Assembly (NCBI RefSeq): GCF_000718255.1
Contig: NZ_JOFJ01000005.1
Span: 428,052 to 492,051, forward strand
Reading direction: 5' to 3'
From: Spirillospora albida
GTDB lineage: Bacteria; Actinomycetota; Actinomycetes; Streptosporangiales; Streptosporangiaceae
DNA: 64,000 nt
Shown here: piece by piece, positions 14,724-22,600 of the stretch
Position numbering within the stretch: position 1 is the stretch's first letter
Layout: every line of letters begins with the position of its first letter
Translations under genes and position numbers: made by a program
Notes under the pieces: generated by a model
Seen by the model: the letters and a program-made list of their open reading frames with translations, nothing else
What the model was told of the DNA's origin: nothing
The model's database searches: none

Positions 14724-17195
14724 TCACGGCAGCCTGTGCGCCAGCTCCGCCACCGCTTCGCGGACGTCCTCCTTCGTGAGCACCGTCAGGTCCGCCGCCG
14801 TCGCGGACGCCCCGAGGCCGGCGGCCCGCAGCGCGCGGCGGGCGCACGCCTTCTCGTAGACCGACCGCGCGAACCGCCCGTTGCCCAGTTCGTCTATCCG
14901 GCTCGTCCCGCACGCCCTCTGGAAGAGCAGGGCGAGGTCGTCGAGCGCCTCCTCCTCCCACTGGTCGCCGCCCTGCTCGGCGATGAGCTGCGCGATGCGG
15001 AGGAGCTCGTCCGGCCCGTAGGAGGGGAAGTCGACGCGGACGTCGAACCGCGACGCCAGCCCCGGGTTGGACCCGAGGAAGCGGTCCATGTCAGCCTCGT
15101 AGCCGGCGAGGACGATGACGAGGCGGTCCCTGTCGTCCTCCGCGCGCTTCAGCAGCACCTGGACGGCCTCCGCCCCGAACGCGTCCCCTCCGGAATAGCC
15201 CGGATTGCTCAGCGCGTACGCCTCGTCCACGAACAGGACCCCGCCGAGCGCGGAATCGACCGCCTTGTTCGTCTTCAGCGCGGTCGCGCCCAGATGCTCG
15301 CCGACCAGGTCCGCGCGCTGCGCCTCGACCACCTCCGGGCGGGCGAGCAGCCCGAACGCCGCGAAGATGCCGCCGAGCACGCGCGCCACCGTCGTCTTCC
15401 CGGTCCCCGGCGGGCCGGTGAACACGAAATGCCTGGTCGGCGGGCGGGTGACGAGGCCCTGCTCGGCCCGCATCCGCGCGACCTGCAGCTGCGCAGCGAT
15501 CTCCCGGACCTGCCGCTTCACCGGCTCCAGCCCGATCAGCGCGTCCAGCGAACCGAGCGCCTCGTCCAGCGTCGGCGTCTCCGCGTACCCGCGGAACCGC
15601 TCGGTGACCTCGGCGAACGCCGCCTCGACATCGGCGGTCCGCAGGGTGACCAGGTCGTCGGCGGTGGGCCCCGGCGACGACTGCGAGGCCGCGTCCACGA
15701 CCCGCATGTCCCGCGCGCGGGCCGCCGCCTCCATCAGCGACCGGACGAACCTCCCGTTGCCGAGTTCGTCGACGATGCCGCGCCGCACGACCTCCTCGAA
15801 CCGGGCCGCGAGACGGCTGCGCGCCTCCGGTTCGAGACGGTCCTCGCGCAGCCCGGTGTGGTACTCGGCCATCCGCAGGAGCTCGTCCGGGCTGTAGGAC
15901 GGGAAGCGCACCCGCGTCCCGAAACGGGACGCGAGGCCGGGATTGGAGTCCAGGAACTCCGCCATCTGCGCGTCGTACCCGGCGAGGATGATGACGAGGT
16001 CCTCGCGGTCGTCCTCGGCCCGTTTCAGGAGCGTCTGCACCGCCTCGTCCCCGAACCGGTCCGGCTGCCCCTCGGCCGAGTTGACCAGCCCGTACGCCTC
16101 GTCGATGAACAGGACCCCGCCCAAGGCGGAGTCGACGAGACGGTTCGTCTTCACCGCGGTGGCGCCCAGGAACTCCCCGACGAGGTCCGCCCGGTGGGCC
16201 TCCACGACCGCCGGCTCCGGCAGCAGCCCGAACGCGTGGAAGATCTTGGCCAGGACGCGGGCCACCGTCGTCTTGCCCGTCCCCGGCGGGCCCACGAACA
16301 CGAAGTGCCGCATGGGCTTCTCCGTCGGCACCCCGGCGGCGGCGCGCAGATGCGCCGCCTCGATCGAGGCCGCAACGGAGCGGACCTGGCGCTTCACCGG
16401 CTCCAGCCCGATCATCGCCTCCAGCTCCGCGAGAGCCTCCGCGACCGAGATGCCCGGTGCGGTGGATCTCCGCACCGGCTCCGCCTTCTGCACCGGAACG
16501 GGCGGCGCGGTGTCCCGCACGGCGGCGCGCTGCTCCGCGCCCGCCTCCACCCCCGCCGGCGCAGGGTCGCCCCCACCGGACGGGACGTCCTTCGCTCCCG
16601 GCTGTTCCTGCACCCACCCGGTCTCGTACTCCTCCGCGGGGACGGTACGCCTCGCCTGCACCCAGCGGTACGCGAGGACGCCGAACGCCGCCGCCCATCC
16701 CGGCGTGACGCTCAGTCCGGGGACGGTGTGCGCGGCGGCGGCCGTCACCACCCCGGCACCGCCCAACGCGAGTGCGGTCGTCCGCCACGGCGCGTAGCCG
16801 CGCAACCAGAACGCCGCCGTCGGCACCGGCAGCGCGAGCGCCGCCAGCAGAGCCTCCGGCCGCAGCCAGAAAGGGTGGCCGCCGTCCGGATAGAGCCGCC
16901 CGAGGGGCACCGACACGCCGAGCCAAGCCGCCACCAGGGCGACGACCGCCATACCCGTGGGTGACCGCAATGTGAGGTGGACGACGACCAGGAAGAGGAC
17001 CGCGAACGCGCCGGCCGCGAGGACCGGGCCGTCCAGCACGACCGTCACGGCCAGCACGAGGGCGACCGCCAGCACCCCGCCCAGGAAGCGCAACCCGGCC
17101 GCGACCTGGAAGTACCGCCAGCGCGAGCGCTCGAAGAGATCCCGTGCGGCGGCGGTCCTCACCGGACGGGAGCGGGATCTGCCGAACAGAGCCAT
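14724..17195 (-). CDS. Membrane-anchored tandem CbxX/CfxQ-type AAA ATPase
   Basis: 823 residues. The first 180 contain about six hydrophobic segments (near 35-55, 59-77, 82-98, 113-131, 139-157, 166-178), then an acidic/Pro linker. Two AAA modules of the CbxX/CfxQ (EccA-like) family follow. Module 1, about residues 245-520, has Walker A VGPPGTGKTT near 301 and Walker B GGVLFIDEAYGL. Module 2, about 545-823, has TGPPGTGKTT and GGVLFVDEAYAL. Arg fingers are likely in SNPGLASRF of each module. Both modules keep all nucleotide motifs, so both should be active. Type VII secretion EccA and Rubisco activase CbxX share this fold, but no esx or ecc gene is nearby. ATG 17195 has only a weak ribosome site. 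The client is unknown. Confidence 0.88.
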   Translation of the reverse strand: MALFGRSRSRPVRTAAARDLFERSRWRYFQVAAGLRFLGGVLAVALVLAVTVVLDGPVLAAGAFAVLFLVVVHLTLRSPTGMAVVALVAAWLGVSVPLGRLYPDGGHPFWLRPEALLAALALPVPTAAFWLRGYAPWRTTALALGGAGVVTAAAAHTVPGLSVTPGWAAAFGVLAYRWVQARRTVPAEEYETGWVQEQPGAKDVPSGGGDPAPAGVEAGAEQRAAVRDTAPPVPVQKAEPVRRSTAPGISVAEALAELEAMIGLEPVKRQVRSVAASIEAAHLRAAAGVPTEKPMRHFVFVGPPGTGKTTVARVLAKIFHAFGLLPEPAVVEAHRADLVGEFLGATAVKTNRLVDSALGGVLFIDEAYGLVNSAEGQPDRFGDEAVQTLLKRAEDDREDLVIILAGYDAQMAEFLDSNPGLASRFGTRVRFPSYSPDELLRMAEYHTGLREDRLEPEARSRLAARFEEVVRRGIVDELGNGRFVRSLMEAAARARDMRVVDAASQSSPGPTADDLVTLRTADVEAAFAEVTERFRGYAETPTLDEALGSLDALIGLEPVKRQVREIAAQLQVARMRAEQGLVTRPPTRHFVFTGPPGTGKTTVARVLGGIFAAFGLLARPEVVEAQRADLVGEHLGATALKTNKAVDSALGGVLFVDEAYALSNPGYSGGDAFGAEAVQVLLKRAEDDRDRLVIVLAGYEADMDRFLGSNPGLASRFDVRVDFPSYGPDELLRIAQLIAEQGGDQWEEEALDDLALLFQRACGTSRIDELGNGRFARSVYEKACARRALRAAGLGASATAADLTVLTKEDVREAVAELAHRLP

Positions 17196-17382
17196 CAAGA
17201 GCGAGTAAAGCGCAGGACCCGCCCGAACGGGACCACCCCGACCATTCCCGGGTCCCGGCCCGCCCGGAACGCGGCGCTGTGGCGCGGCGCGCACCCTACG
17301 ATCGAAGGGGCCGGGTCTGCCCGCGGAAGGACGCGTGGCAACGCCTCGGCCATGCCATCGCCGCCATCCTGAGGGAGCATCC

Positions 17383-18156
17383 TTGACGGACCCGACCGGC
17401 GCCCTGCCCGGCCTGGACCCGGCCGCGCCCAACGCGCCCCGCCGGGCCGCCGGCTACGAGATCGAGGACGAGCTCCGCGCCGCCGTCCCCGTCCGGGGAC
17501 GCCCCATCCGGATCGCGGGAGTGGACGAGGTCGGCCGCGGCGCCTGGGCCGGACCCGTCGTCGTCTGCGCCGCCGTCACCGACCTCGGCGCCCCGCCCGT
17601 CCTCCCGGGCCGCGGCGGGCGGACGATCGCGCTCACCGACTCCAAGCTCCTCACCGCGGCCCACCGGGAGGCGTTCGCCGCCCTCCTCCCCGGCCGGCTC
17701 GCCGGGCACGCGATCGGAGCCGCCGCCCCCGCCGAGATCGACGAACTGGGGATGACGCAGGCGCTGCGGCGTGCCGCCGTCCGCGCCCTGGAGGCGCTCC
17801 CCCACCCGCCCGACATCGTGATCCTGGACGGCAAGCACGACTTCCTGCGCAGCCCCTGGCGCGTCCGGTGCGAGATCAAGGCGGACCAGCGGTCGGTGAC
17901 GGTCGCGGCCGCGTCCGTCCTGGCGAAGGTCCACCGCGACCGCCTCATGGCCGCCCTCGACGGGGACCACCCGGGGTACGGGTTCGCCGACAGCGCCGGC
18001 TACCCGTCACCCGTCCACCAGGCGGCCCTGCAGGAGCACGGGCCGACGCCCCACCACCGGCTGTCGTGGTCCTACCTCGACGACCTGCCCCGCTGGCGGC
18101 ACATGAAGAGGCACCGCGACCCCCTCGCGGGAGAGGGGCAGCTCAGCCTGCTCTAG
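17383..18156 (+). CDS. rnhB: Ribonuclease HII
   Basis: 257 residues. It cleaves the RNA strand of RNA-DNA hybrids and removes misincorporated ribonucleotides. The catalytic start IAGVDEVGRGAWAGPVVV (Asp48-Glu49), LTDSKLL, VILDGKHDFL and the basic IKADQRSVTVAAASVLAKV block are all present. The C-terminal YPSPVHQAALQEHGPTPHHR motif is also typical. The TTG at 17383 is the best start because GAGGGAG lies six bases upstream and the frame before it lacks family sequence. The N-terminal 40 residues are an actinobacterial extension. It is divergent from the AAA ATPase and overlaps the TerD gene stop by four bases (convergent). Confidence 0.96.
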   Translation: MTDPTGALPGLDPAAPNAPRRAAGYEIEDELRAAVPVRGRPIRIAGVDEVGRGAWAGPVVVCAAVTDLGAPPVLPGRGGRTIALTDSKLLTAAHREAFAALLPGRLAGHAIGAAAPAEIDELGMTQALRRAAVRALEALPHPPDIVILDGKHDFLRSPWRVRCEIKADQRSVTVAAASVLAKVHRDRLMAALDGDHPGYGFADSAGYPSPVHQAALQEHGPTPHHRLSWSYLDDLPRWRHMKRHRDPLAGEGQLSLL

Positions 18157-19493
18157 TCCTTCCCGCGCGAGGCGACCCACTCCAGGTTCCACCCGTACGC
18201 CTGGTCGACCGCCATCTTCCCCCAGCGCGGACGCCCCGGAGGCGGCGGCACGAACCGTCCCTCGCGGTGCACCACCAGCTCGCCGCCGACGTTCTCGATC
18301 AGCGCGAGCACCGCGTCCCGGGACGCGTCCACACAGTCGTCCATCCGCATCTCGATCGGCGCGGACCCCAGCGGGAACAGCGTCGCGGTCGCGTCCAGCC
18401 CGCGAAAGTCGTCCGCCCCCTCGTAGATCTCCGCGAACACGAGGATGCGCCTGAACTCCGCGGTGTGGTCCAGGTTGATCGTCAGGTTCTCGCCCGTCGC
18501 GACCGCGCCCGTCCGGTCGTCCTTGTCGAGCTTGACGTAGGGCGGACGGTCGAGCGCGCCCATGTCGCCGATCGCGTGGATGATGCCCTTGCGGCCGTCC
18601 CGCAGCTCCCAGAGGCAGCACAGGTCGAGGTCGAGGTCCACGCCCCGTCTGCGCTTGCCCAGCAGCCCCTTGGCGACCCCCTCGCGCGCCGTCCAGTTCA
18701 GGTTGACGCGCATGTTCCCCTTGGTCGCGCCGTGCTTCGTGAGCGAGACCGACGGCGAGCTCTTCGTCAGCGAGATCATCCCGCCCTGCGGCGCGGCGGG
18801 CTGCGCGGGAGGCGGGGGCGGGGGCGGGGGCGGGGGCGGCGCGTACTGCGCCGCGGGCGGGGGCGGCGGCGGAGCGTACTGCTGCGCGGGCGGCGGCGGA
18901 GCGTACTGCTGCGCGGGCGGAGGCGGCGTGTACTGCTGCGCGGGCGGCGCCTGGGGCGGAGCCGGCGCGGGCTCATCCACCGAGATCCCGAAGTCGGTCG
19001 CGAGCCCCGCCAGGCCAGAGTCGTACCCCTGCCCGACGGCGCGGAACTTCCACGCGCCCTGGCGCCGGTACAGCTCCCCCAGCACGAACGCCGTCTCCGT
19101 GGTCGCGCCCACGCTGTCGAACCGCGCGACCTCCGTCCCGGCCGCCGCGTCCACCACCCGGACGTAGAGGCCCTGGAACTCCCCGAAGTTCCCCCCGTCC
19201 GCCGACGCCGCGATCACGACCTTGTCGATGTCCGGCTCCACGCGGGCCAGATCCACCGACAGGACGTCCACGATGGTCGGCCCCCGCTGCTTGCCCTCGT
19301 GACGGACCGCCCCGGAGGCGTGCGCGGGCTGGTTGTAGAACACGAAGTCGCCATCCGAGCGGACGCGCCCCGCCTCCGTCACCAGCAGCGCCGACGCGTC
19401 GGCGTCCGGCACCCCCATACCTCCCCGCCAGCCGAGCTCGACCCGGACCGACGGGACGGGCACCCCCGTGTTGGCGCCCTTCTGCATCGACAT
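18153..19493 (-). CDS. Double TerD-domain protein with Pro/Gln/Tyr repeat linker
   Basis: 446 residues with two TerD (calcium-binding stress protein) domains joined by a low-complexity linker. Domain 1 (about 1-172) has the conserved GELYRRQGAWKFRAVGQGYDSG (positions 139-160), GNFGEFQGLYVRVVD and IVDVLSVDLARVEPDIDKVV. Domain 2 (about 238-446) is divergent: LNWTAREG, DLDLCCLWELRDGRKG and IYEGADDFRGLDATATLFP. The linker at residues 174-238 repeats PPPPAQQYA. TerD proteins act in tellurite and stress resistance, perhaps at the membrane with calcium, and are numerous in actinobacteria during development. No other ter gene adjoins it. ATG 19493 is the natural start. Confidence 0.93.
   Translation of the reverse strand: MSMQKGANTGVPVPSVRVELGWRGGMGVPDADASALLVTEAGRVRSDGDFVFYNQPAHASGAVRHEGKQRGPTIVDVLSVDLARVEPDIDKVVIAASADGGNFGEFQGLYVRVVDAAAGTEVARFDSVGATTETAFVLGELYRRQGAWKFRAVGQGYDSGLAGLATDFGISVDEPAPAPPQAPPAQQYTPPPPAQQYAPPPPAQQYAPPPPPPAAQYAPPPPPPPPPPPAQPAAPQGGMISLTKSSPSVSLTKHGATKGNMRVNLNWTAREGVAKGLLGKRRRGVDLDLDLCCLWELRDGRKGIIHAIGDMGALDRPPYVKLDKDDRTGAVATGENLTINLDHTAEFRRILVFAEIYEGADDFRGLDATATLFPLGSAPIEMRMDDCVDASRDAVLALIENVGGELVVHREGRFVPPPPGRPRWGKMAVDQAYGWNLEWVASRGKD
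18780..18974 (-). repeat. Imperfect tandem repeat coding PPPPAQQYA in TerD linker
   Basis: About four copies of a 24-27 base unit encode Pro4-Ala-Gln-Gln-Tyr-Ala; the last copies decay into a run of eleven prolines. The plus strand is correspondingly G-rich (GGCGGG blocks). It is likely to vary in copy number by slippage. Confidence 0.85.
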
Positions 19494-19587
19494 GACCGCT
19501 CCTCATCGTCGGACGTCCCACCAACCTAAGCGCACGCTCCGAGAGGAGGACGCGCGACGCACACGAGAGGTTCCGACCGGGAACGAA

Positions 19588-19615
19588 AGCGGGGGGCGCC
19601 CCGGCGCCCCCCGCT
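19588..19615 (-). terminator. Rho-independent terminator after nrdJ
   Basis: Thirteen-base perfect arms, AGCGGGGGGCGCC and GGCGCCCCCCGCT, are separated by two bases. On the minus strand they are followed by TTCGTT. It lies 14 bp past the nrdJ stop and before the divergently oriented TerD promoter area. Confidence 0.8.
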
Positions 19616-19629
19616 GCCCGCTTCTCCCG

Positions 19630-22600
19630 TCAGCTGCAGCCGCTGGTGGAGCCGCAGCCCTCGCAGACGTAGCAGCTGCCCGCCGGACGCATCTTCGTGC
19701 CGCAGGTGAGGCACAGCGGCGCGTCCGCCGTGCGGCCCTGCCGGCTCTCGATGACCTCCATCGACGAGTGCGCCTCCTGCGCCCGCGCCGGGGCCGGCAC
19801 CGCGGCGGGCGCCACCGGCTTCGTGATCGCGGCGGACTGGGCGAGGGTCTCGTGCTCGATCTCCTCATCGCCGTGCAGCGACGCCGGGTCCTCGCCGTTG
19901 GCCTGCATCGCCCGCTCGTCGGCGGTGAAGATGCCGAGGCCCGCGCGCTCCTCGTAGGGCAGGTGGTCCAGGGCGAGACGGCGGAAGATGTAGTCCATCA
20001 CCGACGTCGCCATGCGGATGTCCGGGTCGTCCGTCATGCCGGCCGGCTCGAACCGCATGTTGGTGAACTTCTCCACCCACGTCTCCAGCGGCACCCCGTA
20101 CTGGAGGCTGATGGAGATGGCCATGGAGAACGCGTCCATGACACCCGCGAGCGTGGAGCCCTGCTTGCCCAGCTTGAGGAAGACCTCGCCGAGGCCGTCG
20201 TCCGGGTACGACGACGCCGTCATGTACCCCTCGGCACCGGCGACGGAGAACCGCGTCACGGTCGCGGGGCGCTGCTTCGGCAGCCGCTTGCGGACGGGCC
20301 GCTTCACGACCTCCACCGGCGCGGCCTCCGCCTTGGGCTCCTCCTTCTTGCCCGCGGCGGAGAGCGGCTGGCCCACCTTGCAGTTGTCCCGGTAGATCGC
20401 CAGGGCCTTGAGCCCCAGCTTCCACCCTTCGAAGTACACCCGCTCGATGTCCTCGATGGTGGCCTTCTCCGGCATGTTGACCGTCTTGCTGATGGCCCCG
20501 CTGAGGAACGGCTGGACGGCCGCCATCATCCGGACGTGCCCCATGGCGCTGATGGACCGCTCGCCCATCGCGCAGTCGAACACCTCGTAGTGCTCCGGGC
20601 GCAGCCCGGGCGCGTCCACGACATGCCCGTTCTCGGAGATGTACTCGACGATCGCCTCGATCCGCTCCTGCTGGTAGCCGAGCTGCTCCAGGGCGCGCGG
20701 GACCGTGTGGTTGACGATCTGCATCGACCCGCCGCCGACGAGCTTCTTGAACTTGACCAGCGCCAGGTCGGGCTCGATGCCTGTCGTGTCGCAGTCCATC
20801 ATCAGCCCAATTGTCCCAGTGGGGGCCAATAGGCTGCTTTGAGCGTTTCGGTAGCCGTTCTTCTCGCCGGCCTTCAGGCACTCCTGCCACTGCTTCGTCG
20901 CGGCCACGTGGACCGACTTGCCCATGTCGTCGAGGGTGCGGACCTCGTCGTTCGCGGCGGCGTGCTTGCGCATGACCCGCTTGTGGGCGTCCGCGTTGCG
21001 CGCGTACCCCTCGTACGGGCCGACGACGCCGGCGAGCTCCGCGGAGCGCCGGTAGGCGACGCCCGTCATCAGGGACGTGATGGTCGCCGCGAGGGACCGG
21101 CCCCCGTCCGAGTCGTACGCGTGCCCCGTCGCCATCAGGAGCGCGCCCAGGTTCGCGTACCCGATGCCCAGCTGGCGGTAGTCGCGCGTCGTCCGGGCGA
21201 TCTTCTCCGTGGGGAAGTCGGCGAAGGTGATGGAGATGTCCATCGCCGTGATGATGAGCTCGGTCAGCTTGACGAACCGCTCGACATCGAACGTGCCCGC
21301 GTCCGTGAGGAACTTGAGCAGGTTGATGCTCGCCAGGTTGCAGGACGAATTGTCCAGACTCATGTACTCCGAGCAGTTCGCGACCACGAACCCGCTGACG
21401 ATGTAGGAGTGGTTCCGCGGCTCGGTCAGATTGTAAGTCGTCTCGAAGCCTTTCGACTCCCGCGATACAAGGGTGACCGAGAGGTCCTTCTGGTACCGCT
21501 TGGTCGTGTCGAGGAGGCGGAGCAGCGCCTCCTGCTTGGCGGACAGGGTGAAACCGACCTCCGCAGCGAACGCGACCATCGACTGGCCGCTGATCCGCAG
21601 GTCGAAGCTCGGCCCGTCCGACCCGTAAGTGACCTCCGTGCCGTCCTTGCGGGTGTGGTGGAAGGACTCCCTCTTGGCCTCCGAGCGGTAGATCCGACCC
21701 GCGATGCCCAGCGAGGCGAGGAGTTCCTGGACGCCGAGGAGCAGCTCTTCCGAACGGCCGGCCAGGCCCACGTAGCGGGTGCCGTTCGACAGGTCGGCGA
21801 CACAGCCGTCCGCGTCGAACAGGCCCTGCAGGAACGCCACGAGCTCCGCTTCCGGAGCCTCGTAGACGGCGGCCGGAACGGTCTTCTCCGGAGCCCGCCC
21901 CGTGGAGACGCCCAGGCCGCTCAGGAAGGCCCGGAAGGCCTCGTGGCCGACCCGGAGCTGCTGCGTGCCGTTCGCCTGGACGCTGGGCTTGCGGTCGGTC
22001 CCCGTGATGCGCCGCAGGAGAGCCTCGTGCCGCGGCATCACGGTCGCCTGCTCCACCGCCGTCCCGTAGACGGTCACCGCACTGGCGTCGGTGACGCAGC
22101 CGTCACCGATCAGCCAGCCCAGGTAGTGGGCGAACTCCTCGTCCCACTTCTCCGGCAGTTCCAGCTCGTGACGGGACACCGCCGCCTGCGCCGCGTGGTG
22201 GGCGGCCATCGGCATCTCGCCGGTCACGGCGCCGCGGCTCGCGCGGTGGAACGACCGCACGACGCGGTCGTCCCCGGTCAGCTCCTCCGCGTGGACCCAG
22301 CCCCGGTTGGCCGTCCACACCCGGTGGCCCGGTGTGCACCGCAGCCGGGAACCGTCCGAGAAACGGAGCTCGAGGATCTCGTTGGTGCCGGTCACCATGT
22401 ACCGGACGGGGTCGGTCGCGACGATCCGGTCCTGCGCGTCCGACTCGGACGTCACGTCGTTGGTGTAGATCCCGTAGGTCTCACCGCCCGCGGCGCGCCG
22501 CACCATGTCCCCGATGCGGACCAGACCCTTGTCGGTCACGACCCGCTGGTCGGCGGGGAAACACGGGTTGGACGCGGTGATGCGTCCGCTCTCCGGGTTG

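Noticed and set aside
14724..17195. EccA of a type VII secretion system
   Set aside because: The N-terminus is membrane-spanning instead of TPR, there are two AAA modules, and no ecc, esx, PE or PPE-like gene is in the window.
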